The notes beneath the pieces are model-generated. The model had not been told where the DNA came from. It made no database searches and saw only the letters and a program-made list of their open reading frames with translations. Shown one piece after another: positions 16,513-26,398 of a stretch of 64,000 nucleotides of DNA. How positions within the stretch are numbered: position 1 is the stretch's first letter; the number at the start of each line of letters is the position of its first letter. The stretch spans positions 62,001 through 126,000 of the forward strand of contig NZ_JAJATW010000001.1 in NCBI RefSeq assembly GCF_020532605.1. Direction: 5' to 3'. This stretch comes from Marinomonas algarum. Its GTDB lineage: Bacteria > Pseudomonadota > Gammaproteobacteria > Pseudomonadales > Marinomonadaceae. Both the position numbers and the translations under genes were made by a program.

Positions 16513-17232
16513 CTATGTTGTTTTATTTCTTTGAGTTTCGAGTATATAAGCCATCAAAGGAATACCCACTTCTTTGGGTGTATCAACAAAACGCACGCCA
16601 TACACATAGAAGTACTCAACCCCCATTTTTGTTAGGAACTCATTTTCAACCATGCTTGCTTGAACTTGCTCTAGCATTTGAATATCTTGTGATCTGATCT
16701 CACAGTCTAACTTGAGAATATGGCTATATTGACCAATTTTCACACTGCATATCAAACGCATGGTTTCATTAACGACACCAAAGTCCTGTTTGGCAATCAG
16801 CCTTGCTCCACCAAGACTAAAATCCACAACAATCGCGGAAGATGATGCATTGATGGGGGTTAAGCCATTGGGCTCTAGAGTGCAAATAAGCCGAGTTTCA
16901 ATTCTTACTGACTGTCGAACCTCGGAGGTTTCTACATAACTGGGATTTAAAATATGTAAATGGGCAGCCGGTTCAAGATAACTTTTGGCAATTTTGCTAG
17001 AAAATGCACAAACGTGGGTACTTAACATTAAGCGCACATTCACGACTTGGCTTTCACGTACCAGTATGTTCTTACCGTTAATCCTAGGTGTTGAAACAAT
17101 TAATGATCTACCAGGAATCTTTCCTAACACCTTTACCATGTAACGACCAGGAGGTGAAATAAACTCTATTTGCACATTGGTACCTATCGGTACTTCAAGA
17201 TCGTTTAGATCAACCTGCATCACTCCAGCCAT
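16513..17232 (-). CDS. YcgR-like flagellar brake / PilZ-domain protein
   Basis: 239 residues. An N-terminal YcgR-type beta domain (about 1-100) precedes a PilZ domain with the c-di-GMP motifs RQSVR (106-110) and DFSLGG (137-142). Such proteins bind cyclic di-GMP and slow the flagellar motor or otherwise link c-di-GMP to motility. The gene starts 13 bases after pdxB, so it appears to be the third gene of epmC-pdxB-pilZ. The motility role is inferred from domain architecture. Confidence 0.82.
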   Translation of the reverse strand: MAGVMQVDLNDLEVPIGTNVQIEFISPPGRYMVKVLGKIPGRSLIVSTPRINGKNILVRESQVVNVRLMLSTHVCAFSSKIAKSYLEPAAHLHILNPSYVETSEVRQSVRIETRLICTLEPNGLTPINASSSAIVVDFSLGGARLIAKQDFGVVNETMRLICSVKIGQYSHILKLDCEIRSQDIQMLEQVQASMVENEFLTKMGVEYFYVYGVRFVDTPKEVGIPLMAYILETQRNKTT

Positions 17233-17245
17233 ATTTTCTTTGTCC

Positions 17246-18463
17246 TTATTTTTTATGGTTGACTAAAGAGTCGTGTAAGGAATCGGTCGAAAAACTAACC
17301 GCCTCAAACAAACGGTCAGCCTTAATATCGTCTGTCGAGACAGTACAAGTATTGAATTCATCTCTTTCAACATAATGCTTACGCAACCAGTCAAAAGTAG
17401 AGTCTGCTGTATTTTCACGATATTTAAAACGCAAACGAGCATCGTCTCTTGCAACGTCATAAACAGCCTGAATTCCCCGCGCAAGCACTTCTTCAAAGCA
17501 GCCATAATTTTGAATGTTAATATGAGAAAGCCAACCTTTGCTTAAGAATGTTTCTCCTAACACCGCTTCCTTGTCTAAACTTAACCCACTGTTTAATTTG
17601 CTTAAATATTGGCAAAGGCCTTGATACACCATCAACGTCCCTTTTTCTCGGCCTTGCTTGCTGTAGCCTGCGATGTGTGGCGTGGCAATATCAGCAATGT
17701 GCAGCAAGTCTTTGTTAATTGATGGCTCACCTTTCCAAACGTCCATCACAAGATGTAAATTACCATTCAACTGCCGATGTCGCTCTATTAAAGCAGGTTC
17801 GTCAATAATGCCCCCTCGACCTGCGGACACAATAATTGTGCCTGGGGCTATAAGCGCTAACGCTTGTTCTGAAATCATATTTTGGGTCGGGTAGTCACCC
17901 GATGCAGTCAATGGAGCATGCAAACAAATCACACCGCAAGCAAGCACATCGTCTAAGCCTACAAAACGGACATTATCGTCTATTGCATTCCTGTTAGGGT
18001 CTGACTGCTCCATCTCTTTAAAAGGGTCATAGACGCACACGTCGCATCCTAGTCCTGCAAAGCGCTGATAAACTGTTTTCCCTACATTGCCATACCCAAC
18101 AATGCCAATCTTTTTGGTTAACCAAGATTGCTTTTTTGTCATGTATAAATGGCTTAAACCACTAAAAACATAGTCTGCTACGGCCTCAGCGTTACAGCCC
18201 GGGGCACTGGTAAACGCAATGCTTGCCTTTGCTAAGTAAGGTAAATCAATATGATCAACGCCAATGGTGGCACTACCGACAAATTTTACAGCGCTACCCG
18301 CCAACAATTCTTCTGTTACCTTTGTTACAGAGCGAACCAATAATACATCGGCATTTTTAACCAATGCACTGGTCAAGGTTCTGCCATTCACCAGGGTCAC
18401 CTGACCTAAATGGGAGAATAACGCTTCCGCATTAGGCATGTTTTCATCTGCAATTATGTTCAT
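17246..18463 (-). CDS. pdxB: Erythronate-4-phosphate dehydrogenase
   Basis: 405 residues, slightly longer than the usual ~380. It oxidises 4-phosphoerythronate in the DXP-dependent pyridoxal phosphate pathway. It has the D-2-hydroxyacid dehydrogenase fold with the Rossmann motif GIVGYGNVGK, catalytic Arg in SAGRGGIIDE and His in TPHIAGYSKQG. The N-terminus MNIIADENMPNAEALF is characteristic of PdxB. It overlaps epmC by 20 bases. Confidence 0.94.
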   Translation of the reverse strand: MNIIADENMPNAEALFSHLGQVTLVNGRTLTSALVKNADVLLVRSVTKVTEELLAGSAVKFVGSATIGVDHIDLPYLAKASIAFTSAPGCNAEAVADYVFSGLSHLYMTKKQSWLTKKIGIVGYGNVGKTVYQRFAGLGCDVCVYDPFKEMEQSDPNRNAIDDNVRFVGLDDVLACGVICLHAPLTASGDYPTQNMISEQALALIAPGTIIVSAGRGGIIDEPALIERHRQLNGNLHLVMDVWKGEPSINKDLLHIADIATPHIAGYSKQGREKGTLMVYQGLCQYLSKLNSGLSLDKEAVLGETFLSKGWLSHINIQNYGCFEEVLARGIQAVYDVARDDARLRFKYRENTADSTFDWLRKHYVERDEFNTCTVSTDDIKADRLFEAVSFSTDSLHDSLVNHKK

Positions 18464-18983
18464 ATTGTTGCTTTAAATACTCGTTTAATGGGTAATCAGG
18501 GTGTCGCAAAGACAATAAGTAGGTCGCAAAAATTTTGGCTCTTTCGGGTAAAGAATCGTGATCCAAGTATTTTTTTACCTGAGTGTATACGGCGGCTTGG
18601 AAATGACTGGCATCATAGTCAGCCAAAGATAAATTATCGACACTGACGCGAAACATTAGACCCGCCGACCAGTGCAAGACACACTCAACAGCTTGAGGCA
18701 CCACTTCCACCTTTTCAAACGCTTGTTGAGTCAATACATCACGTGTATCAGGCTCATACCAATACCCATAATCCTCAAGCAACCGTCGCTCTTTTCCTGC
18801 AACACACCAATGGCTACACTCATGTAACGCGCTTGAGACGTAATCTGCACGAAAAAAAAGTTTTGCAGGCTCACTGCTTTGTATGGGTAAATAAAGGGGC
18901 TCTTCAGCCCCTCCAATGAGACAAGTGTGATAACGGGAAAAGAAACAGGCATGAAAAGCCGAAACAAGCTGTGATGCGATCAC
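18444..18983 (-). CDS. epmC: Elongation factor P hydroxylase (EpmC/YfcM family)
   Basis: About 179 residues from GTG 18983, which has GGAG ten bases upstream; a GTG at 19016 would add 11 residues without a ribosome-binding site. EpmC hydroxylates the beta-lysylated Lys of EF-P. The family signature ALHECSHWCVAGKERR is present with its His metal ligands, as are EDYGYWYEPDTRD and EVVPQAVE. The 20-base overlap with pdxB indicates one transcript. Its presence predicts epmA, epmB and efp elsewhere in the genome. Confidence 0.85.
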   Translation of the reverse strand: MIASQLVSAFHACFFSRYHTCLIGGAEEPLYLPIQSSEPAKLFFRADYVSSALHECSHWCVAGKERRLLEDYGYWYEPDTRDVLTQQAFEKVEVVPQAVECVLHWSAGLMFRVSVDNLSLADYDASHFQAAVYTQVKKYLDHDSLPERAKIFATYLLSLRHPDYPLNEYLKQQYEHNCR

Positions 18984-19025
18984 AATCCGCAAACTCCAAA
19001 TGTGAAAAAATATCACATCAGAGAT

Positions 19026-19066
19026 AAAAATGCGCTACGAAGAGACAATTTTCTTACGCAGCGCAT
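19026..19066 (-). terminator. Terminator after gcvT
   Basis: On the minus strand ATGCGCT pairs with AGCGCAT, with additional imperfect pairing inside, followed directly by TTTTTATC. It begins 44 bases after the gcvT stop codon. Confidence 0.7.
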
Positions 19067-19109
19067 GGTGGTGCAACTCTGTTGTTTTACAATAAAAAAC
19101 TAACGTGTT

Positions 19110-20213
19110 TTATTCACCACGAAAATAACGCGATGGAACAAAAGGCATTGTCGTCCGTGTTAATGGAATGCTTTTCCCCCGCACCTGCGCAAACAAAGCT
19201 TGATTTTCTTCAAGTGCTTTATTTGAAACATAGGCCATCAAGATAGGCTGCCCAAGTGTTGGGGAAAAACCGCCGCTGGTCACTTTACCTTTCAATTCAC
19301 CTGATGCATCCGTTATATCAGTGCCTTCTCGAACAGGCGCTCTCCCTTCTGCCACAAAACCAACACGTTTTTTCTCAGGCTTATCGGCAAACTGAGGCAG
19401 TATAATGTCTGCACCAACGAACCCGCCAGCACGCTCACCATCAAGACGTCGCACTTTCTGAATAGCCCAATTAATAGAAGCTTCGACGGGTGTGGTAGAA
19501 ATATCAATATCATGCCCATATAAGCACAGACCCGCCTCAAGGCGTAAGGAGTCTCGAGCACCTAAACCAATCCATTCAACCTCATCGGATGCAAGTAATG
19601 CTTCAGCTAACTCGGCAGCATGGTCATTCGCCACGGAAATCTCATAACCATCCTCACCCGTGTAGCCAGAACAACTTACCCAAAGTTCAATGCCTTGCCA
19701 CTGACACTTAATGCTTTGCATAAAGGTCATGGCAGCCGCCTCCGGAACGAATTGGGCAAAAGTAGCACGTGCTTTTGGCCCTTGAATCGCCAGTAGCGCA
19801 CGATCTTCAACCACTTCGACCTCACAACCTGACAAAGACGCCTTTAAATAAGCAATATCTTGATCTTTGCATGCCGCATTCACCACCATGAAAATATCGT
19901 CACCCCAGTTAGCGAACATTAAATCATCGGTAATGCCGCCCTCTTCTGTTGTGAACATGCCGTAACGTTGCATTCCTTGTTCTAGCCCTAAGACGTCAAC
20001 AGGTAAGATACTCTCAAGCATCTGCTTTACACCATCGCCCCTTAAAATAACCTGTCCCATGTGAGACACATCAAATAAGCCTGCATGGTCACGTACCCAC
20101 AGGTGCTCTTTCATTACACCGAGCGGATATTGAACCGGCATTTCATAACCAGCGAACTCAACCATTCGGGCATTTGACGCAATATGTTGATTAAACAAAG
20201 CCGTACGTTTCAT
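19110..20213 (-). CDS. gcvT: Glycine cleavage system aminomethyltransferase (T-protein)
   Basis: 367 residues, the usual length. T-protein transfers the methylene group from aminomethyl-lipoyl H-protein to tetrahydrofolate and releases ammonia. Family motifs include GLFDVSHMGQ near residues 44-53, YTGEDGYEIS and LGARDSLRLEAGLCLYGHD. AGGA precedes the ATG by seven bases. It is transcribed divergently from glyA-gcvH-gcvP rather than with them. Confidence 0.95.
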   Translation of the reverse strand: MKRTALFNQHIASNARMVEFAGYEMPVQYPLGVMKEHLWVRDHAGLFDVSHMGQVILRGDGVKQMLESILPVDVLGLEQGMQRYGMFTTEEGGITDDLMFANWGDDIFMVVNAACKDQDIAYLKASLSGCEVEVVEDRALLAIQGPKARATFAQFVPEAAAMTFMQSIKCQWQGIELWVSCSGYTGEDGYEISVANDHAAELAEALLASDEVEWIGLGARDSLRLEAGLCLYGHDIDISTTPVEASINWAIQKVRRLDGERAGGFVGADIILPQFADKPEKKRVGFVAEGRAPVREGTDITDASGELKGKVTSGGFSPTLGQPILMAYVSNKALEENQALFAQVRGKSIPLTRTTMPFVPSRYFRGE

Positions 20214-20243
20214 AAAAAAGTCCTAATAATGACATGTTATGTT

Positions 20244-20259
20244 GTTTCTTATTGGAAAC
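20244..20259. promoter_or_regulatory. Candidate operator, imperfect palindrome near gcvT
   Basis: GTTTCTTATTGGAAAC shares 14 of 16 positions with the perfect palindrome near glyA and keeps the outer GTTTC/GAAAC arms. It lies 31-46 bases before the gcvT start. Confidence 0.5.
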
Positions 20260-20406
20260 AGAGTATCCAAAAGAAATGCTGCCTGACAACCCCTAGCACA
20301 CCAATTTTCTTCCATATTTTTACAAAAATGTGTATTTAGAAAACATAAAATCGAGTAAATGGTCAAAAAAACATCAAATAAAATGCAAAATAGATGATGA
20401 ACTACT

Positions 20407-20422
20407 GTTTCCAATTGGAAAC
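20407..20422. promoter_or_regulatory. Candidate operator, perfect 16-bp palindrome near glyA
   Basis: GTTTCCAATTGGAAAC is perfectly self-complementary. It occupies the expected -35 area of a promoter whose -10 would be TATGAT at 20431, so binding there could block or assist transcription of glyA. The architecture suits an XRE- or TetR-like dimer; the regulator is not identified. Confidence 0.55.
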
Positions 20423-20576
20423 TTTTTTATTATGATACGAGAAATTATCGCGGATCAGACAATGATTGGCGCTCTTAGAAAGATGATGATTTTTCATCAT
20501 TTTGCACTGCCTTAGTGTTATTATACGTAAGACTCATCGTCTTTAGGCATACATGTTTATTTAAGAGGAATTACCC

Positions 20577-21854
20577 ATGGCCAATACAGAAGCCTTTTTC
20601 AGCCAAACGTTAGCTGAACGTGATCCGGATCTTTTTGCAACCATCGTTGAAGAAGAGAAGCGTCAAGAAACAGGCATTGAATTAATTGCGTCTGAAAACA
20701 TTACTTCAAAGGCAGTTTTAGAAGCTCAAGGCTCCGTTTTAACCAATAAATACGCTGAAGGCTACCCTAATCGTCGTTACTACGGTGGCTGTGAAGCGGT
20801 TGATGTAACAGAGCAACTTGCCATCGATCGTGCAAAACAATTGTTTAAGTGTGAATTCGCAAACGTACAACCTCACTCCGGCGCACAAGCAAACGGTGCC
20901 GTCATGCTCGCCCTTTTGCAGCCAGGCGATACTATTTTAGGTATGTCTTTGGATGCAGGTGGCCACCTTACTCATGGCGCGCCACCAGCACAATCGGGCA
21001 AATGGTTTAATGCCGTTCAATATCAGGTAGACCCTGAAACATTGTTGATTGATTACGATGCCATCGAAGCTCAAGCGTTAGAATGCAAACCAAAAATGCT
21101 TATCGCCGGTGGCTCCGCTATCCCCCGTGTTATCGATTTCAAACGTTTCCGTGAGATTGCTGATAAAGTCGGTGCATACTTGTTTGTTGATATGGCACAC
21201 ATTGCGGGTCTTGTTGCAACAGGAGCGCACCCTTCTCCACTCCCTCATGCACACGTCGTAACCACCACCACCCACAAAACATTGCGTGGACCTCGTGGCG
21301 GTATGATTCTTTCCAACGACCTAGATCTTGGCAAGAAAATCAACTCAGCTGTCTTCCCTGGTTACCAAGGCGGACCACTGATGCACGTGATCGCGGGTAA
21401 AGCGGTTGCTTTTGGTGAAGCTCTTAAGCCTGAGTTTAAAGAATACATTGATCAAGTGGTTGCCAACGCCAAAGCACTTGCAGCGGTTATGGTCGAGCGT
21501 GGCTGTGACATCGTCACCGGTGGTACTGACAACCATCTAATGCTGGTTGACCTTCGTCCTAAAGGCCTTAAGGGTAATGTGGTTGATAAGGCACTTGAAC
21601 GTGCTGGTATCACGTGCAACAAAAACGGCATTCCTTTTGACACTGAAAAACCGATGGTGACTTCTGGTATCCGTATTGGTACGCCGGCGGCAACATCCCG
21701 CGGTTTTGGTGTTGAAGAATTCCAGAAAGTTGGTCATTTAATCAGTGATGTGCTTGATGGTCTAATTGATATGCCAGAAGGCAATCCTGACGTAGAAGCT
21801 CGCGTCTTAGGTGAAGTGCAAGCACTTTGTAAGCGTTTCCCGCTTTATCGTTAA
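20577..21854 (+). CDS. glyA: Serine hydroxymethyltransferase
   Basis: 425 residues. It interconverts serine and glycine with transfer of a one-carbon unit to tetrahydrofolate. The PLP lysine is K234 in [14 protein letters not shown], and [20 protein letters not shown] and the YPNRRYYGG segment are typical. GAGGAA lies upstream of the ATG. Being first in glyA-gcvH-gcvP, it links serine turnover directly with glycine cleavage. Confidence 0.97.
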   Translation: MANTEAFFSQTLAERDPDLFATIVEEEKRQETGIELIASENITSKAVLEAQGSVLTNKYAEGYPNRRYYGGCEAVDVTEQLAIDRAKQLFKCEFANVQPHSGAQANGAVMLALLQPGDTILGMSLDAGGHLTHGAPPAQSGKWFNAVQYQVDPETLLIDYDAIEAQALECKPKMLIAGGSAIPRVIDFKRFREIADKVGAYLFVDMAHIAGLVATGAHPSPLPHAHVVTTTTHKTLRGPRGGMILSNDLDLGKKINSAVFPGYQGGPLMHVIAGKAVAFGEALKPEFKEYIDQVVANAKALAAVMVERGCDIVTGGTDNHLMLVDLRPKGLKGNVVDKALERAGITCNKNGIPFDTEKPMVTSGIRIGTPAATSRGFGVEEFQKVGHLISDVLDGLIDMPEGNPDVEARVLGEVQALCKRFPLYR

Positions 21855-21863
21855 TACACTGCA

Positions 21864-21896
21864 CACCCAAAGGCATTAGTCTTTGGGTGTTTTTTT
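21864..21896 (+). terminator. Terminator or attenuating hairpin between glyA and gcvH
   Basis: CACCCAAAG pairs with CTTTGGGTG around an eight-base loop, followed by seven T. It ends only 16 bases before the gcvH ATG, so gcvHP either has read-through expression or its own promoter. Confidence 0.8.
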
Positions 21897-21912
21897 AAAG
21901 AGGAATAAAACT

Positions 21913-22296
21913 ATGAGCACTGTTCTAGAAAATTTAAAATACGCTGCGTCCCATGAGTGGGTCCTAGATAACGGTGATGGCACAGTGACTGTTGGCATTA
22001 CCGATCACGCTCAAGATTTGTTGGGAGATGTGGTTTACGTTGAACTTCCAGAAGTTGGCTCAGAAGTGACTGCAACAGAGCAATTTTCTCTTGTCGAGTC
22101 TGTTAAAGCGGCATCCGATATATATGCACCGATTAGTGGTGAGGTAATTGAAGTAAACAACGCCCTAGAAGATGCGCCAGAACTTATTAATGAAGCGCCT
22201 TTTGAAGGGGCTTGGATCGCTAAGATTAAACTTAGCAACAGCGCTGATCTTGACAAGCTTCTTGATGCAGCCGGCTACTCAGCCTCAATCGAATAA
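21913..22296 (+). CDS. gcvH: Glycine cleavage system H protein
   Basis: 127 residues from ATG 21913, which has AGAGGAA upstream. H-protein carries the lipoyl arm that shuttles the aminomethyl group between P- and T-proteins. The lipoylated lysine is K65 in [17 protein letters not shown] and [12 protein letters not shown] are family motifs. Confidence 0.96.
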   Translation: MSTVLENLKYAASHEWVLDNGDGTVTVGITDHAQDLLGDVVYVELPEVGSEVTATEQFSLVESVKAASDIYAPISGEVIEVNNALEDAPELINEAPFEGAWIAKIKLSNSADLDKLLDAAGYSASIE

Positions 22297-22306
22297 AAAC
22301 AATTAA

Positions 22307-22330
22307 GGCTCTTCTCTTTCGTTAAGAGCC
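22307..22330 (+). terminator. Weak hairpin between gcvH and gcvP
   Basis: GGCTCTT pairs with AAGAGCC around a ten-base loop. No T-run follows, so it may stabilise the gcvH message rather than terminate. Confidence 0.4.
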
Positions 22331-22369
22331 TCCCCTCCCCCTTGTCTAATCTTAATAGGTGATTGAACC

Positions 22370-25234
22370 ATGAACTCGTGCACCCGCGATTTATTAAATA
22401 ACGATGAATTTATTGCTCGCCACATCGGTCCTGATGAAGCAGAACAGGCAAAAATGCTGGCCAAGATAGGCGCCGTTTCCTTGCCTGCTCTTATTGACAG
22501 TACGGTACCGGAAGCGATTCGTCAGGCGAATCTAAACCTTTCTGCTCAGCCCGTTAGTGAGAGCGAAGCACTTGCTCAACTCAAAGCAATCGCCAGTAAA
22601 AACACCGTAGCACGCTCCTTTATCGGTATGGGTTATCACGATACTCATGTTCCTTCTCCTATTTTGCGTAATATATTAGAAAACCCCGGCTGGTACACCG
22701 CATACACGCCTTATCAACCAGAAATTTCACAAGGTCGTTTAGAGGCTTTGCTGAATTTCCAACAAGTCATCATTGATTTAACGGGAATGGAAATCTCTAA
22801 TGCGTCTTTGCTCGATGAGGCCACGGCAGCGGCGGAAGCGATGACGTTGATGAAACGCTCAAATCGCAAAAAAAGCGATGTGCTATTCATTGCTAACCAC
22901 TGCTTGCCACAAACTATTGATGTCGTAAAAACACGTGCAGAGTTGCTTGATATCATGGTTATCGTAGACGACATAGAACACATTAACCAACACGATGTGT
23001 TCGGTGCTATTTTCCAATACCCTGGTATTGACGGCACCATCAATGACCTTGCCCCTTTTATCGCTCAAGCGCATGAACAAGGCGCGCTGACCAGTATTGC
23101 GGTCGATTTGCTTTCCTTAGTTCTACTTAAGTCTCCTGGTAGCATGGGAGCAGACATTGTCTTTGGATCAGCACAGCGTTTTGGTGTTCCTATGGGATTT
23201 GGTGGCCCTCATGCTGCGTTTCTTGCCACAAAAGATGCGTTCAAACGCTCCATGCCAGGTCGTGTAATCGGTGTTTCTAAAGACGTGCATGGCAAACCCG
23301 CGCTGCGTATGGCCATGCAGACTCGAGAGCAACATATTCGTCGCGAAAAGGCCACCTCCAACATTTGTACTGCACAAGCCTTATTGGCCATGATGGCAGG
23401 TTTTTATGCTGTATATCATGGACCAGCAGGTTTGAAAAAAATTGCGCAACGCATTGCTCAGTTAACTCATTGCTTCGCAAAAGCCGTTCAAGCTGCAGGG
23501 CTCACAACCAATACCAGCTACTTTGATACGCTTGTTATCAATACAGGCACAAATACGGACGCTATTTTAGCGAACGGCCTTACTCACAACATGAACTTCT
23601 TTAGGAAGTCCGATACTGAACTGTCTGTGTCATTAAACGAAACGACAACACCAGCCGATCTTGTTGAGTTAGCTCTTTGCTTTGGTGCACAACTAACGGA
23701 AGAAGACATATTAAATACAGAGTTAACTCAAGGGTTTGATATTGCCTTGTTACGACAAGATGATATTTTAACTCACCCTGTTTTCAATCGTCATCACAGT
23801 GAAACAGAGTTGATGCGTTACATGCGTCAGCTTGAGGTAAAAGACATCGCGTTAAATCAAAGCATGATTCCGCTTGGTTCCTGTACGATGAAACTTAACG
23901 CCACATCAGAAATGATACCGGTCACTTGGGCAGAGTTTGGGCGTATTCACCCATTCGCTCCAGATAATCAAGTAGCGGGTTACCACGCTCTTTTGCAAGA
24001 ACTGATTGATATGCTTTCTAAAGCGACAGGCTATGACACTGTGTCATTGCAGCCTAACTCAGGCGCACAGGGCGAATACGCAGGTCTTATTGCCATTGAC
24101 AAATACCACAAATCACGTGGTGACACTGGGCGTAACGTCTGCCTTATTCCAAGCTCGGCACACGGCACAAACCCTGCATCTGCTGCTCTAGCAGGCATGA
24201 AAGTGGTGATTGTAAAGTGTGACGCAGAAGGGAATATTGATCTCGTTGACTTAAGAGAGAAAGCTGAGAAGCACGCTGAACAACTTAGCTGTATTATGGC
24301 AACCTACCCTTCTACCCATGGGGTATTTGAAGAGCATATTCGCGAAGTATGCGACATTGTTCATGAATTTGGCGGTCAAGTGTATATAGACGGTGCCAAC
24401 TTAAATGCGCTGGTTGGCGTTGCACCTCCAGGCACATTTGGTGGTGATGTCTCTCATTTGAACCTACATAAAACATTCTGTATTCCTCATGGCGGCGGCG
24501 GCCCAGGCATGGGGCCAATTGGGGTGAAGTCGCATCTTGCTCCTTTCTTAGCAGGCCACTCGGTAACGCCCGTATTCGGCATGGAAGAGCAGCACGGTGC
24601 CGTGTCCGCAGCACCTTACGGAAGCGCCAGTATCCTTGTTATTACTTGGATGTACATCAAAATGATGGGAGACCAAGGGTTACGAGACGCCACTTACAAC
24701 GCCATCTTAAATGCGAACTACATCGCTAAGCGTTTAGAAGATCACTACCCAGTCTTGTACACAGGTAAGAACAATAGCGTGGCACATGAGTGCATCATCG
24801 ACATTCGTCCTATTAAGGCAGAGTCTGGTATTAGCGAAGAAGATATTGCGAAACGTTTGATGGACTTTGGTTTCCACGCACCCACCATGTCATTCCCAGT
24901 AGCAGGAACTTTGATGATTGAGCCGACTGAGTCTGAAAATATCGATGAATTAGATCGGTTCTGTGATGCTATGATTCAAATTCGTCATGAAATCAGCAAG
25001 GTTCAATCCGGTGAATGGACACTAGAAGACAACCCGCTTGTGAATGCACCACACACAGCGGACAGTCTTTTAGAGGGTGAGTGGGAACACGGCTACACTC
25101 GCAAAGAAGCCGCCTACCCATTGTCTTGGATTAAATCACGTAAATACTGGCCACCTGTAGGACGCATCGACAACGTCTACGGCGACCGTAACTTGTATTG
25201 TGAGTGCCCACCCATCGAAAGTTATGAAGATTAA
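22370..25234 (+). CDS. gcvP: Glycine dehydrogenase (decarboxylating), P-protein
   Basis: 954 residues, the full fused form with N- and C-terminal halves. It decarboxylates glycine on PLP and loads the aminomethyl group on lipoyl-GcvH. The PLP lysine is K701 in [17 protein letters not shown]. The N-terminal [17 protein letters not shown] and the C-terminal [22 protein letters not shown] are characteristic. Confidence 0.97.
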   Translation: MNSCTRDLLNNDEFIARHIGPDEAEQAKMLAKIGAVSLPALIDSTVPEAIRQANLNLSAQPVSESEALAQLKAIASKNTVARSFIGMGYHDTHVPSPILRNILENPGWYTAYTPYQPEISQGRLEALLNFQQVIIDLTGMEISNASLLDEATAAAEAMTLMKRSNRKKSDVLFIANHCLPQTIDVVKTRAELLDIMVIVDDIEHINQHDVFGAIFQYPGIDGTINDLAPFIAQAHEQGALTSIAVDLLSLVLLKSPGSMGADIVFGSAQRFGVPMGFGGPHAAFLATKDAFKRSMPGRVIGVSKDVHGKPALRMAMQTREQHIRREKATSNICTAQALLAMMAGFYAVYHGPAGLKKIAQRIAQLTHCFAKAVQAAGLTTNTSYFDTLVINTGTNTDAILANGLTHNMNFFRKSDTELSVSLNETTTPADLVELALCFGAQLTEEDILNTELTQGFDIALLRQDDILTHPVFNRHHSETELMRYMRQLEVKDIALNQSMIPLGSCTMKLNATSEMIPVTWAEFGRIHPFAPDNQVAGYHALLQELIDMLSKATGYDTVSLQPNSGAQGEYAGLIAIDKYHKSRGDTGRNVCLIPSSAHGTNPASAALAGMKVVIVKCDAEGNIDLVDLREKAEKHAEQLSCIMATYPSTHGVFEEHIREVCDIVHEFGGQVYIDGANLNALVGVAPPGTFGGDVSHLNLHKTFCIPHGGGGPGMGPIGVKSHLAPFLAGHSVTPVFGMEEQHGAVSAAPYGSASILVITWMYIKMMGDQGLRDATYNAILNANYIAKRLEDHYPVLYTGKNNSVAHECIIDIRPIKAESGISEEDIAKRLMDFGFHAPTMSFPVAGTLMIEPTESENIDELDRFCDAMIQIRHEISKVQSGEWTLEDNPLVNAPHTADSLLEGEWEHGYTRKEAAYPLSWIKSRKYWPPVGRIDNVYGDRNLYCECPPIESYED

Positions 25235-25254
25235 AGCATCATAGTCTTGAAAAT

Positions 25255-25280
25255 AAAAACGAGCCATTTGGCTCGTTTTT
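25255..25280. terminator. Bidirectional terminator after gcvP
   Basis: AAAAACGAGCC pairs with GGCTCGTTTTT around a four-base loop, between convergent genes, with T-runs on both strands. Confidence 0.85.
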
Positions 25281-25316
25281 TTATGTTGACTCTTATTACG
25301 CTATTTTTGTAACCCA

Positions 25317-26066
25317 TTACCCTTCCCTATTGAGCGCGCCACCCAGTAAGGTAAAGTAATGATGAAAAGCCTGGTTAATTACAGCTCTTTGCGGCCCTTG
25401 AGGGTACAGACCAATTTTGGCTTCTTCTGAGTGCTTACTGCCTTCGACGAGAAAACGGCTGGTTGGTTTGGCGTCTTCTATAAAGGCTTCAAAAGCACGG
25501 GCACACATTTCTTCTGGCTTTGAGTAGTAGAAGATGTTGTGTTTTTCATCAGCACGTTTGGAGGCTTGGAAGAGTTCGCTAGTATCCTCACCATCAGGAC
25601 TGAGTAAAATGCTCTTGAAACAGTGACCAAGTAACGTATTGAGTGGGTGAGACTTGATATTGCTTGAATCGGGCTCTTGCAGCCAATTATTAGAAGCAAA
25701 GCTGGACGATGGCGCGAAGTGGAACATTTTATCGCCCATATAATGATCGAAAGCGTGGAACCACTCGTGTGCCAAGCTCCCTGCTCCGGCATTTTTTGCT
25801 AGGGCTAATTGACGTGTGGCTGGCATATAGTGAGCAGCAACGCCACGTTGTCCCCCTTTGCCAAATTGTAAGCCCAATGTTCCACGCAGTGAAATAAGTT
25901 GCTCTGGGCCCTGCAACGCATCCATTAAGTCGTGTAACGCTTGATCAAAATTAATCGCCGCACGATCTCGTTCTTCTGGTGTCACCCAACGCCCCATTTC
26001 AATACCACGAAAGTCGAACTGTCGACGAATAGTAACAAAACTGAGTGTAGAGGAACTTGATGACAT
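25317..26066 (-). CDS. Putative zinc metallopeptidase-like protein (CLCA_X/LPD1-like)
   Basis: 249 residues. The sequence AGSLAHEWFHAFDHYMG holds an HEXXH motif (HEWFH, residues 100-104). A downstream acidic helix, SKPEEMCARAFEAFIED, could supply a third metal ligand, as in gluzincin-like folds. It resembles the stand-alone 'CLCA_X' proteins of gammaproteobacteria and the LPD1 domain seen in large polyvalent proteins; this assignment is from memory of motif patterns. No signal peptide is visible. Its peptidase activity and substrate are unknown. Confidence 0.65.
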   Translation of the reverse strand: MSSSSSTLSFVTIRRQFDFRGIEMGRWVTPEERDRAAINFDQALHDLMDALQGPEQLISLRGTLGLQFGKGGQRGVAAHYMPATRQLALAKNAGAGSLAHEWFHAFDHYMGDKMFHFAPSSSFASNNWLQEPDSSNIKSHPLNTLLGHCFKSILLSPDGEDTSELFQASKRADEKHNIFYYSKPEEMCARAFEAFIEDAKPTSRFLVEGSKHSEEAKIGLYPQGPQRAVINQAFHHYFTLLGGALNREG

Positions 26067-26118
26067 ATAAGGTCTTGGACTAAATAAGTATTTTAGCGCC
26101 GTTCTAAGCTGATCTAGA

Positions 26119-26391
26119 CTAAGAAACGCTGAATGACTGATTAAATTCCGTGATTTTAGCCGCTCGCGCTTCTTTTAGCAGCACCATTTCTTGTTTTGCC
26201 CAATCTTTGGCGTTTTGAATACCGAGTTCATTATTAGCTACGGCAGCAGACTTCAATTCAGACTCGTAATGATCGAGCAAGGCATCTAAATCATCTTGAT
26301 AAGCCTCTTCAATCAACGCTAAAGCCAATTGATGTTGATGACTATAGGACTTTGCCTCGTATTTTTGAACATAAGCCAGTGTATTTACCAA
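26119..26391 (-). CDS. Small hypothetical helical protein
   Basis: About 90 residues, charged and predicted mainly helical, ending FNQSFSVS. Family not recognised. The start is unclear: the open frame continues upstream into the transporter gene (GTG 26442), while a TTG at 26391 follows AAAGGG too closely for a textbook site. It sits between the DASS symporter (8 bases or overlapping) and the HEXXH protein, on the same strand, so all three may be one transcript. Confidence 0.5.
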   Translation of the reverse strand: MVNTLAYVQKYEAKSYSHQHQLALALIEEAYQDDLDALLDHYESELKSAAVANNELGIQNAKDWAKQEMVLLKEARAAKITEFNQSFSVS

Positions 26392-26398
26392 TAACCCT

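Larger units (their letters stand above)
20214..20576. promoter_or_regulatory. Divergent gcvT/glyA control region
   Basis: 363 bases without a gene, separating gcvT from glyA. It holds the two palindromes listed separately, a possible glyA -10 (TATGAT, 20431-20436) and a 7-bp hairpin with a TTTT loop (20483-20500) in the presumed glyA leader. No tandem glycine-riboswitch fold was recognised by eye. Confidence 0.5.

Noticed and set aside
19001-19017. TGTGA-N7-TCACA resembling a CRP site upstream of epmC
   Set aside because: The spacing is seven rather than six bases and the middle is a plain A/T run, so it does not fit the CRP consensus.
20407-20422. Reading the gcv/glyA palindrome as a PsrA fatty-acid operator
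   Set aside because: PsrA half-sites are arranged GAAAC...GTTTC; here the order is reversed, so the match is only superficial.
20437-20576. Possible glycine riboswitch in the glyA leader
   Set aside because: No tandem aptamer-like conserved segments were recognisable; only a small 7-bp hairpin is present. A covariance search would settle it.
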